NCBI GenBank assembly: GCA_022749755.1
Contig: CM040452.1
Span: 17,006,350 to 17,070,349, forward strand
DNA from: Azadirachta indica
Taxonomy: Eukaryota; Streptophyta; Magnoliopsida; Sapindales; Meliaceae
Direction of reading: 5' to 3'
Length of the DNA stretch: 64,000 nucleotides
Both the position numbers and the translations under genes were made by a program. This document shows positions 27,703 through 40,800 of the stretch, piece after piece. Position 1 is the first letter of the stretch; each line of letters opens with the position of its first letter. Below the pieces are notes generated by a model, which saw nothing but the letters and a program-made list of their open reading frames with translations, was not told where the DNA came from and ran no database searches.

Positions 27703-29367
27703 TGGTTGGTCCTATCGATCAAATTTAACTATATACTCATGGGTCATCATACTATTTTTTATTTTATTTCACAAAAGGAAGAATTGCCTCTTAATTTGTT
27801 TTTACTGCTTTAAACTTGATTATTTTCTGTACACTATAATACTATAAGTTGTTAAGTTTGTTATTAATATTTTTAAATCCCTTTGTGGATTTCATAACCC
27901 AATACTAAGGTGCGCAGCTTCTTCCAATATGTTGAGAAGTTTGCCATCCTATTGGAGGGATAGCTCTCAGTTTCCTTTTGTTTCTTTTTTCCTCCTTTTT
28001 TTTTTTTTCTTTCTTTCTACAGGTTGACACTGTTAATGCTATGTTTGATTTAATTAAGCTAAAAAATAAAAAGAATAGATCCGAAGTTCATTTTTATATT
28101 CATACAGTTTGGATCTCTTCTTTTTTTTTTCTTTTTTTTCCTATTTTCGGCTTTTAATTGAAATTTCTATTACGGGTGATTTCCAATTCTAATTAATAAG
28201 AAAAAAACTGTACTTTTACAACCTGTCCCCAACACATGCAAATTGTACTGGTCTATTATAATGCTTTGAAAGGTAACTATCAAGAGCACTCAATACTGCA
28301 GAGAGCCAATGGGGCCCCGAATTTCGATTAAAGCTTTTGGTATCTTAAGAGACCTTCGATCAATGTATACAACTGGCCTCCTCTTACATTTAGCCTCATG
28401 ACCTACTTTTTCTTATACAAGAAATAATTCTACTCCGCATCATAATTACAGCAGATAAAAAAAAAGAAAAGAAAAACGAAGAACAACAAACCCATAAAAT
28501 TATCTCGATCGTCTGATCATAATTAAATATAATTAGCTTTTACATGCATGCATGGAATGCTACAGATCTAGAGTTTCTGAATCAAATCTTGCTTAATTAG
28601 TTTCTCATGCATAATTAACGTAAACATGCATGCATGGAGATTATTTTCAGTACTTATTTAAATACATAAAACCTCCTAGAAATTAACTAAACATCTAAAA
28701 TAATGAGCTCTACTCTTTTGAATTTTCATTTAGTGTAATGGGAGGAGGATCACAACAATTAATTACATGATAAATGGTAGAGGTCATATACATATATATA
28801 TATGTGTGTGTGTGTATCCAACAGCAACTGCGTGTGCCAGCACAAAATTGTTTATGATAGCAATAAGTCGTTGGCTTAGAATTGGCAGACCATGGCAGTT
28901 GAAGTTCGTGAATCACCTTTTTCCCTTAAAATATATACCATAAATTGGAATTGGAATACAATTACACAAACGACGAAATTTAAAGCAAACAACTTCATCG
29001 ATCATTGGTCCCATTTCCTGCAATGCAATTAGTTACATATATATATATATATATATATATACATACTGGATATATAGTAGCCAAAACACAGCCATTTAAT
29101 TTTGGACAGAACTATAAACATGAGAAGGTGTTTGCCACTCACTTAAAACTATAAACATGTAAGAAATAACAACTGATCAATTAATAATATATTTGTATAT
29201 ATAGCTCATGCTTATCGATCGGGTTCTCAGTTGCTATTGGCTTGTCTGTTGACATTAATTATACAGAAAAATAAATAAATAAATAAGAACGAATGGAAAC
29301 TATTATTGATTTCTTGATTTATGCACGTAATATATTAGTGATCTACTGATGCATGCATTATTAAAAT

Positions 29368-29413
<46 letters not shown>

Positions 29414-32400
29414 GTTATCATTTTTTATATAATCTTGTATTTATTCATGAAAGCAACGGTTTTCAAGCAATAGAATGCATGGCAGATAATAAGAAGTAGA
29501 ATTATCATGCACATATGTTGTGTTCCTATCTTGGTCAAGATAGAATCTAATACGATATTAAAGGACCACAAACTAATTACATGTCATTTTACAACTTTAA
29601 TTATTGGCTTAATTAGCTAGTTTGTGTTGTGATGGGGGCATAAGCATTGTCCTGTCCCCATATATCATAATCACTTCGAACATGGATCATATATATACAT
29701 CAAAGTCGGCAATCCAATTGCCCTCAAGCTATATATCAAAACACATAAAATTAATGTATATCAATTATTCCATTTTAGGGTGAATTTCTGCATTAAGCTA
29801 GCTTTTGTACACTAAACACAGAATAAAATAATCTCGCAGACTAATCCCATCGATTAATTTAATTGTCTTCTCCAAAATAATAATGTCTACCGGCCATTAC
29901 ATATATTAACCCCCATTTTCTATTTTAACTCTCATTATTCATCCTATTCCCTACTAAATTTAATGAGATGAGGATGGAAAATCTCTGCACAGGAAATAAG
30001 TTTCCCATCCTCATATCAATTTTTCATTTTATATTATTTTTATAAATTAATTTTAATAATATAAGAATTTAATTAACTTAAATAAAAATATTATTAATAT
30101 ATTATTAAAAAAACACAATATATGGTCTTTTTAATTTTTAATCTTTTAATTTTTATTTGTATATTCTATGTTTTATAACATTAATTCATAACTTTATAAT
30201 TTTTTATTACTAATTACATTTAATTATATATATAATTTTAAAAATTATAATATAAAATTATATTTACATATATAAAATTTAATTTATAAATTATAATATA
30301 CTTATATTATATTTTACTAAAAAATGAGGTGGGGGTTAGGGTGGGGAGAGATAAACCAATTCCCGTCCCATTAATAAATTGGAGATTAATTTTTTTCCCG
30401 TTATCCGCTTTATTTCTCATAAATTTATCTGAATTCCCTCTCGTTGAGGGTAGATCCCTATAAATTTGGGGGTTTATGGAGAATTTTATCATCCCTATCA
30501 CCTAACAATATATGTGTGGACCATTGAAGAAAAAGTTTTCGTATGTGTGAATATAAGTTTATAATGATGAGTTGTGCAATTAATTTTCCATTATGGATTC
30601 ACCAACAACCCCACAAATTAAATTAAATTAAATTAAATGTGACAAATATATATTATAACCACCACCCCGGCCAAATACAAAATCTGTAATATTTCTGTTA
30701 AATGACAAATGCATATATGCCATTAATTACTATATATAAAACTTGCCCGTCTCTGCTTTTTATTTGCATTAATATATTGGCCGAATAATCTGCTCAGTAC
30801 CTTGCATGCCTTTAAAATACTTCTTTACTCACCAACATATCGTTTAATTAATGGCCGGGTCACGTTATACACATAGACATAGTCCTATAAATATTAAAAT
30901 TAAAATTAAATATTGTATTATGATTTTAAAGGAATTTCTTATTTGTAATTTTTCTCCCACCAATCAAAAGTATTAAGTAACTCTCGATCGAGCTCATTAT
31001 ATATATATATATATATATACACATATATGTAGAGCTAAACAAATTATTTATTTTTTTTACTTTACTTTATAATTAAACATATAAAATTTGTGTATGTGGT
31101 TGTGATAATTATAATTTATTTTATGATATTTTTTAATTTGATGTAATATTTAAAAATTCTTAATCCATGATAGATGTTTGATTGTATATTGCTTTGAAAT
31201 TATAACAAGAAAAGTGACGGAATACAATGTCGTAATTTTTTTTATATAAATAGCGTACGACTGGTAACTCGTAACAATATTAATTTTAAGAAGTAAATTA
31301 TGATATTATTTTATTATCTCTTTAAATAATGTACCTCAATTCAACGCTAGGGGAGCATCAAATTTATAAGACTCCTAATCTCTTTAATTAAGATTCCTAA
31401 TCTCTAATCCTAACTAAATCAATTGTGTGTTTGTTATTTTTTAACTGACGTATCTGTTGAATAAGTAGTTATTACTAATTTGTTATGAATGGAGTGAAAT
31501 GAGTTGATCAACGACGACATTTAATTATCTTTGTATCCCAAACATTAATTAACTTACATACAGAGGAAATTTCTACCCTAGCTAGCTAACATTCATAACA
31601 GCAGAGTTTAAAAAGTAAAAGTGAGGAAAGAAAAAGTTACTCATGCATGCCGGTTGTAAATAAACGAAAGGTCAGAATCAGATGGTCTGCACAGCGCTGG
31701 CTTTGACTAATTATTAGTTTGACTGATCATTAAATTTTTCCCAAGCAATTTATTTTGTCGGTGGGATGATAAAGTCAAAAAATACATAATTACAGTTGAA
31801 TTAATTGATTATTATCAGTCGACGTGTTTTTTTAACTTTAATTTATGGCTTAGAAAATTAAATTACTTTTTACCTTATATTTCACGTCCTAGCCAGCTAG
31901 GTAGCTAGCTGATATTTTAGTAATTCAACAACTTAGAGAGACTTAATGCTCACTTATTAGTAGTTTAGTATATTAATTATTCGAGATCTGTCCAAGTTAA
32001 TTTTAGTATATTAATTTTCTTCAAAATTAATCAAATAATTTAGTCGTAGAAACCTACATTAATTAATGGGAAACAAGTTTTAATTACGTTTTGTTTTGAT
32101 TTGTTTGCATTAGGTGTATGGCTTTTGAAATGTTTTGTTATTAACCAACACGCGTTCTACACTGTGATTGATATCGACCTTTTATCTGATTCCCAAGTAA
32201 TGTAGAAAACTATTATTTTTATTTTTTATTTTTTGCTTGTATAAAAAAAAAAAAAAAAAAAAAAAACGCATTCAAGAATCTCAAAATATAGAGCAGTGAA
32301 GCATCTCTACCAAATAACTAATTAATTAATTAATTAATTAATACTTCCAATGTAGGGGCATTTTTATGCTGGATTAATTTTTTAAAACATTTTATTTCTC

Positions 32401-32680
32401 TCTTTTCTCTCCTTATATATAAATTAATCATCTACCTCTTCGTTTAGACCAACCGAGTTGACAACGGTGATTATAGAGGTAAATTTTGATTCGTTTTAAT
32501 TTTGAATGATTGAAGATTGGTGGGTTATGACAAAAATAAGAATGGAAAATGCATGGGAGCTAGGGAAAAAATTTATGTTCTTTTAATTTTTTTCATTAAT
32601 TTTGATAAAATAAGTATATAAATCTATATATTCTTTAATTAGTTAATCTTAACATCATGACTGACAGAAAAGTGTGTGTG

Positions 32681-32711
<31 letters not shown>

Positions 32712-33637
32712 GTATATATAGTTTCCGTTGGAAAAAAAATAAATAAATAAATAAACTAGTGAGGTTGTATATGAGTGTGTTTCATGTTGTTACTACGTAA
32801 CAGAGTAAGGAAAGCATCATTGTACGAATTGGACAACGGGCGATTTGCATTGCAGGCGGATCCCCATTTTAACTGGAAGGCCCATTCAATCACGTGGGCA
32901 TGAGGCCCTGGCCAACCGAAAGTCTATCGTTGCACTTGCAATGATAGATTGGAAGGCCCAATCTAAATTCTGATGGCCTGTATGCTCTTGCTTTCCACAC
33001 CTTGATGTTGCTCTTTGTTCAATTCATTTTCAATGTCTCAAAATCTTTTCTTTAAATGCAATGGATCAAGATTTTTATATGTTCTGACAAAACATGTTTC
33101 CCATTAGATTAAGACACGACACGTTCTTACGTCTTAACCCATTAATTGTGTTGTATTTATGTTTGTCAATATTATATATTCTTCTACTTTGATATTGTTG
33201 TTTTGGTATTCTTGTAAATCATGTTTTTTTTTTTTTTTTTTTTTGGTATTACAATTTTACAATCCAGTGACATTTTGAAATCATGTTTAAAGAATGAAAA
33301 TAAAGTAATTGATTTGTTGATTACGTTGACACAAAGAAAAATGCAGAAATAAACCGCGCACGTTATAAGTCAATTACATGCACTATTTACATTTGGAAAA
33401 CAATGCGATGGAACCAAGAGGTCAATTTTGTCTGCATAACAACATTCGACATTTCTTTTGTACTACAAATCACTATATAATTTAATTCATTTGTACAAGA
33501 ATAATTCCGGCGTATATTTCTCTTAGCTAATAAAAAGTTAAGAGAGGAAAAAAAAAAAATTAAGGGAAGGAGGAAACGAAAGAAAGTCTACAGAGTACTT
33601 TAACCGAACAGATTGTGTTCATTCCTCCTGGATTTCA
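27703..33637. other. Gene-poor region (about 5.9 kb)
   Basis: After the KCS 3' flank the sequence is AT-rich. It carries poly(T)-rich tracts near 27990 and 28120, (AT)n at about 29037-29060 and 31000-31019, and (GT)n(AT)n at 29371-29413. Other arrays are (AAATT)n near 30618, TAAT units near 32318, a poly(A) run at about 32244-32266, and (AT)n with (GTAT)n near 32681-32715. A G-rich, possibly transposon-derived patch lies at about 30325-30500. At 32923-32948 an 11-bp inverted repeat surrounds a 4-nt loop. GGCCCA elements and a CACGTG lie near 32880-32960, about 700 bp before NUDT9. No coding exon was recognised. Confidence 0.55.
29371..29413. repeat. Compound (GT)n(AT)n microsatellite
   Basis: About 14 GT units pass directly into about 7 AT units, a useful polymorphic marker type. 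No gene overlaps it. Confidence 0.95.
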
Positions 33638-36600
33638 ATGGAGAAACCTGCTGAATCTGCTTACAAGCTTTTGCTCTCGTGCCCATATGGTCTTTCACCC
33701 TCTCAGGTCCTTTCTTAATTATCTATTCCCTCACATGAGTTTCTCTTTGTACGCATGAGAGTTTTGTAAGTTTCTCTGATTCATTGTTCTTGTTAATGAA
33801 GGTTTCCGTCACTTTTGATGAATCATATGATCGGATTCCCTCCCCAGATATTAACCTAGAGAACTCCATTGCTGAGGTACTACTGCGTCGTAACCTTTTT
33901 TCTTTTCAGAAGAAAATTTTATTGTGGACTTGGCTTAGTATGAATTTTTTTATGGAATCCATCCATTGAGCTTTATAGTGGATTTAAGTCGACCAATTTT
34001 AATAACTACATTGTGGAAATATACTGGAAATGACCACAACCTTATTTTGTTCGCTTGATTAGCATAATGTGACATTGGTATATGCAGTGTAAAACAAATT
34101 TATTCCTGCTCTTATAGAGATATTCAAACATATACTAGTTTATATTCTAAAATTCCTTTTTTTTCTTTTTTAATTTACTTTAGATATGGGATTCAAGGGT
34201 TCAGAAGAATAAGTCCTTATTTAATGGGAAAAAGTTCAGGGTGAGTAGAACTTCTTCTGCACTCAAAATTTTATCGAAGTGATTGTGTATGATATGTTTT
34301 GTTTAAATTTTATTGAATCATTATAGTACTGTCCAATTACAGGAATCAATTAGTTTCTACACTATGTTTTGTGACTGGACTGCTCTAACATCATTTTCCA
34401 GATCAAAATCATTTACTTGTTGTACTAGTCAGTAGAAGAATTAGAGATTTCTATCATGGAAAATTACATTTTCTTCAAATCAGGTCTCTTGGGATCATAA
34501 TATTTGTTGTTAGATACAAATTTATCCAAAATAATGAGGGAAAGTTCTTTTTCCTTTTTCCTTTTTAGGCAGTAAGGATTATGCTGCATGTTTATTTTGA
34601 TAAAGTTTGTATGACTTAATCTCACTAATACCTCCTTCTGTTAACATTTTCACAGTATGGAGGGCATATAATGCATGGCGAAGGTGGATCCAGCCTCAAG
34701 TCTCACGTATGCCTCCACCTTGGGTTGACAGATTATAGGTCTCTCTCTACTTGCACCAACATCAAGGTTTTGATTAATTTATTGCCAACTAGTAGTATGT
34801 TTAGATGTGAGGTTCAACATTAACCTATATTCAGCTTATAATGGATACTTTTACTTGGAATATAGTTGTGATATTGAGAGGCAGAAGTAGGGTTATTAGT
34901 TTTGAGCTTCCACATAGTGCAAAACTTGTGACAGCTCTCTTGTTGGTGATTGCTCAAGTTTTGGTTCATGGAAACAACTTTGAAGTGACTTCCTTTGCTA
35001 TGGATCTTACAATCAGGAGCCAATACTGCACCACGACTTTATGGGCACATAATGGTACAACTCATATTATTACATGCAGATAACATATGAATCAAAATGT
35101 AGTGACCAAAAGGTAACATTACTATTATCCAAATACCATCCATATCCCAGTTTCCACCACTCTTCACCTCCCTTGAGGAAGGCAAAATATGAAAAGTTGT
35201 CTTCCGGAGCCCCACTCAATAGGCAAGGCAATTCCAAAGGATTTTGTACTATTTCTGTCCTTTTAAGTGTCAATTGCAATATTGATGTTTCTAGATTCTG
35301 TTACAGTTTTTTCTAAAGTTTGATAGTCATTTGATCTGACGTTGGGAATTTATACATGAGGCTAACTGAAATTTAAATTCTTCCCTTCATATCATTATAG
35401 TAGTAACCATGTCATGATGGGAGTAACTTACTAATATTTCCAATTACAGATCCTATCTCATTATCAAGATGATGTGAGCAATTACCTTTCCTTTAGTGGG
35501 GTTGTCCTGTTAGAATTTATTCTAGTTGTGATTGTGTTCTCCAACTTCAGTAGAGCATGATTTTGTACCAAATATTTGGATTTATTTGATACCTCAGTTA
35601 TGCTCTTCTTATTATTCAATACATCTATTTGTTTCCCAGGACCTTTGTAGGCACAAACTTAAATCCTTTGTGGGAAAAGTTCCTGGTTTCATCAGAAGGT
35701 ACATTTCATGAATATAAAATATTTGGTGCTAGTTCTTTTGTTCCTGCCATCATTCTTAATGATATAAGCAAATTAATATTGCATATAAATATGCAAATAT
35801 GTGGCCAGTACTCATGTTGAACCTTTTCATCTCGCCAGAATTGTTAGTCATTCCTGAGATAGCCACTCAATGGAACTAGAAAGTGTAAACCATATCATTA
35901 ATTGAAAACTAAAGTTTAAGTTCAGATAAATATGTAAGAAATGATTTTCTTCATTTAGAGATGATATATGTACAATGTTTCTTATATCCTGCTGCTATGC
36001 CTGACGGTTGTTCAAAAGCATGTTAATGCTTATTTTGTGACTGCTGAAAATCAAACTAGATTACTTATTAGTACTTTCAATTCTTTTTTAGTATCTTAAG
36101 TGATTCACATCTCTTCAGCATCAATACTGTTGCATTTGCACAGATGATCTGATCCAATGTCAGCACACTGCAAGTCCACTGGGAAATGGTGCAGTAGTGG
36201 AGACATCTGACAATAAAATACTAGTGTTGCAAAGAAGTAATAATGTTGGTGAATTTCCCGGACACTTTGTCTTTCCAGGAGGTCATCCAGAGGTATTGAA
36301 TCTGGAAATGATAAATGTCCTTCCGGTCACTTTTTAGTAGCCAGGCAGTGTGATTCCTTCTTTTAATCTATATCCTGCTGAGGTGGTGCAGTTAGTTTGC
36401 AGCCTAAGGTTGCTTTTGGTATCTGTCATTTAAATGCAATTTGTATGCTACAATTTATTATGTATTCAATATTCACAATAAGGATATATATATATATATA
36501 TATATATATACTGATTTACAGCCCCAGGATGCTGGAATAACATCCCATCAGTATTGCAAGGACGTGAGGGATTCTGAGCTTGTTAATAAGAAGGTTTCTC

Positions 36601-37825
36601 AAGAGATGTTTGACAGCATTATTCGTGAAGTAGTTGAAGAAATTGGAGTACCTGCAGCATCTCTTGTGAGTGAAAATCTCCTACTTGGATGCGAAGTAAT
36701 TGTCCCCTCTTTCTTATTTCATGGATATATGTCTACAAGTGCCTAAATCTTTGATTTTCTCCCAGTGCAACCCACTTTTCATTGGCATATCCCGCAGGCT
36801 GTTGAACGTTAGACCAGCTGCTTTTTTCTTCATAAAATGCAGTCTACAGTCGGAAGAAATTCAGCAGTTGTATTCTACTGCACAAGATGGCTATGAGTCG
36901 ACCCAACTTTATACAGTTTCGATGGTATGTCAAGTTTCCTTTCTCTTTGTTTTCAAGGTTAAGTTGTAAACAGATGGTTTGTTCAACTTTTTAGCTATTG
37001 TTCAAGCACCAACCGATACAACAGTAGTGGCAAGTGTGCGAACTATGCAGGCAGTGTAGGTGATTGTGTGGTGCCATTGGTAATGATGGTGTGATGGAAG
37101 TGTTTATAGTGGCTAGAGGATGGCATGTCGTAGTGGTGCAATGGCATTGGGGGCTTGGGTGATGTCACTACTAGATTGTAATGGAAATAGAAATAGTGGA
37201 GCTAGAAATTCGATGAGTATGTTGATACTTGATAGTGGGTCTGGAATGAAGGTGCTGATGATGGGTTATTGCTTTTTGTCTTTTATTTTCCTTTTTTATT
37301 AGCATGACAGATGGATTCCAGATGGGTGGGGTCTTGGTATCAATCCTTCCACATTTTTCTATAGAAGAGACATATTGGAGAGTTGTTTATTTTACATGGA
37401 CTTGGGTACACCTATCCTGAATTTAAGACTTGCATATGTGTGAGAAATTTTCAGTGCTTTGGAGTAACATTATCCATACATTCACCACTGCATGCCCGGT
37501 CATGTTGACAAATTACAAAGTTAGAGTAAAAGGTTTGGTAAAATAATGCAAAACAAATTCTATAGAGAAGCTCCAAAAGCAAATTACTCACCAATTTAAT
37601 GTATGGCAGTTGATGGTTTGGGAAATAAGTTTGAGCTGAAAGTGAGAGTTGATTTCTTATTGTAGGATTATTAATGAATTTTTTTATTTATATTGTGATA
37701 TGATACTCTTTAGTTTTTCTATCTTTCAGATTGAATTAGAGAACATGACATGTAAAATGCCCGGTTGTCATCAAGGTGGATTTGCTCTCTATAAGCAGAT
37801 GGTAGAAGCTCTGAAGAAAATATGA
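33638..37825 (+). CDS. NUDT9: Nudix hydrolase 9-like protein
   Basis: This is a Nudix-superfamily protein; the family hydrolyses nucleoside diphosphates linked to another moiety. The substrate of plant NUDT9 is not something I can state. Nine exons join in phase: 33638-33706, 33802-33876, 34184-34240, 34656-34738, 35640-35698, 36144-36292, 36522-36665, 36766-36924 and 37730-37825. They encode 296 residues. Recognisable segments are MEKPAESAYKLLLSCPYGLSP (start), SHVCLHLGLTDYRTFVGTN, GHFVFPGGHPE (residues about 154-164), REVVEEIG (199-206), LFIGISRRLLNVRP and MPGCHQGGFALY near the end. The Nudix helix REVVEE is intact, but about 25 extra residues separate it from the usual GG; exon 7 starts there. 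All splice sites are GT-AG. The order of segments fits Arabidopsis NUDT9 as recalled. Confidence 0.92.
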
Positions 37826-40800
37826 TAAAATTCCTGACAGCCGACCAATTGAAGCAATCAGCTTCAAGTGTATCAGTATTCAGTAGCCTGTAGCAAATTA
37901 TCTATGGATTTGCTTTATGGTCAACAAGAGACAGAATTAAAGGCATTTTACTTGATTCTTTCTCTGAGACATTATTTAATTATGACAAAAAGTAACACTT
38001 GCTAGTAATTGAAGATGTTTGCATACATAATTGATTAGTCTAAGAATGGTAAGAAATGTTATGTATAACCATTTCTAATAGCTCGGATATTTTCTTACTC
38101 TTTGTAATAAGAATTTGGATTCTGATAATTCTTGTTTGGTCCTGCTGTTGGAAGCCATAACCATACACTTGTTTGTTATTTTGCTGATGACATGATGATG
38201 AAGAAAACTAGTGTAGCAATGAATGCTTTTTAAATGTCTCAAATGATTACAATCTGCTGGAACCCATTCTGTTTGCTGTTTGCCATGTATATTACGTCTG
38301 CTCAAAGTTCAGGCAAATCAATTTGTTTCTTTAAGTTGTTTCAAGGGTCCCATGAAACTTTAGTCTGTAAGAGAAAGAAAGAAATTACCACTTGTTCACG
38401 GTAGACGAGCGAGATCCCTACTGTTTGATGTAGGTCAAAAGCATCTTTTCAAAGGAGTTGTTACAGAATGGAGTCGGTGACAGAGAAAGCTGAGAGGGTA
38501 GGTAACACGCATTTCATCTATTATCTTCTCATCAGTAGGATATCCTGTGTACTTGTCATGCATCTAAAATCTTTATTTTTTTCTAGTTTCTTTTTCATAT
38601 TTATGACTTTTGCATTTTTGACATTGCCACAAGTGTAATTGGAAGGAATAGATAAATAATCAAGATGGAGATATCTTTGCCTTCGTTTTGGTCAGCAGTT
38701 AATCAAAGGTTGAGTGTGGATACAATATGACTTTCATAGCATGTCAGAATTGTAATTGAAACCATGACAATTGGGCCACTCTTTAAACAGTTTACCAATT
38801 CTACGCTTCTTCCTTGGCTTAGCAGAAGTTCATGACTTTAATGTTGCTAGCTTATAAGCTATAAGCGAGATAAGTAGTTTGGCTCCCTTCTTCTCTTAAC
38901 AGTTTCCTAGTAATACTTAGTCATACTCCACCTAATTGTTTCCTTGAGACGATATCACAACCTCGCTCGAATGAATTAGGTCTTTTTTTTTTTTTTTTTT
39001 TTTTTTTGGGTAGACTTAAACCCTTACACCTTGAAGGTACCTAGGTGGGTTAAGCGAGCAGAGAGAAATCAATTATTCGGATTTAGGTAATTTTTAATTG
39101 TGCAATTTGAAAACAACGTTATTGCTGAATGGTTCTGGAGGAGTCAGGAGTGACTTAGCGTCACCATTTTTTTAGTTATGTGCTGTGTAATCCTTTGCAT
39201 TGTTTATTTCGTTATTAACGACTTCCGAGTCATTTGATAATTGTTTGTATTGCTCTTTTGTTCTAATCATGCTAAAGATGAAAGCAAGTTAGGTTGAATT
39301 GAACCGTAAACACGAACCCAGTCAAAGAAGTTTCACTAGCGAAACAAATATAAAATGTTTTCTGCCTTTTGTACTATGTGAAGAGAATGACAGCAATATT
39401 TTAGCCGCATTATGTGTGAAGTGATTTAGGGACAGACAAATTAGGGACCAACCATGTCTAAGAAAATCATGTGCAGTTTGCACGTGCGGGGATGTCTTAC
39501 AACCATTCTTATATTTTATACTTTGCTCCTAAAACAATGTAGTATTCACCATGTGAAAAGTTATGGGGTGGCTTGCTTTGGACTTTACTTTGGTTGCTTG
39601 CTTACCTTCCATGTGATCACTTCTTTATTTTACTTGATACTACTTACGATGTGCATCAGTATGACAATTTGGGGCGCAAAGAAGTGCTTTTCTTGAAAAG
39701 TATCTGACCCCTAAAGTTTCAAGCTAGGACGTAGAATAGAATTTAGAATACCTAGTTCTATAATAATAATTCTTATATAGACTTGTAGCCCAATTATTGC
39801 TGCCTTTTAAGCTTCCTTCCGTATGAAGCACTTAATTTTGTAAGGGTATGAACTACGAACTGATTTATTGGCTAATATATACATATATATATATATATAT
39901 ACATACACGTGGTATTAAGCTGCGTTGGCTTGCTTTTTGTGCTTAGCCTTGTTATACAGTGATTGGTGGAAAGTAAAAAAAAGATGCGGCAGCAGGATAA
40001 AGCACTAAAGCTGAACAAAGGTTGATGAAACACATTCAAAGCTTATTTCTGGACTATATGATTGCTTCATATGAATGCCCATTAACGAAATTTGTTATTT
40101 ATTACTTTTAAAAAAAAAAAAAAAAAAGTCCTACTCTCCTAGCAATATGCTCCTCGTTTTTTTTTACTTTTAACAATGGCTAAAATGCTCACCAGTTTCA
40201 AGTAAAATAATTGCATGACTAAGACATAAGCCGGATGATTGAATTTATTCAACAGCAAATAATTGAATTTAAGAGATCAAAATGGACCTACCATATTATT
40301 TTATCAATAAAGTCAATGTTTTGGACTATCCAGTTGTCCATATTTTAATCAACGTTTATCCTAATTATTAAAATTAAGGTGAAATTTTAATGAGAAACCT
40401 GAAATTTGCCAAAATATCAGGTAGTAAAATATGTGAAAACAATCGTTGAAACCTGTGAAGATCAGTATTAAGATTGGACTAATTTTCCCAATCCCATGTT
40501 CCCAGCTTACATAGGGTGTGGGATCCATTTAGGTCCCACCATTTTATCACACAATAGACTTTATCTTATGTCTCTTCCTAAAAGACATTGTTTATTGCTG
40601 GTTTAAACCAATCACTTGAGAATTCAAACCCAAGAGGGGATATGAAAAAAAAGAGCGTGTTGTAAAATAAATTTATTGAATGGATTTAGGTGGCACCTAA
40701 TAAACTCATCTCGTCCAAAACTCTAATATAAGAGAATTTAATTCATTAACATTTAAAAAACCATTTAAATTTAATTTTGAACGTAAAAACTAAACAAAAT

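Noticed and set aside
38468..38640. MESVTEKAER frame as a new gene
   Set aside because: Only one short exon-like piece is visible, with no downstream exon and no recognised family. It is mentioned in the intergenic note only.
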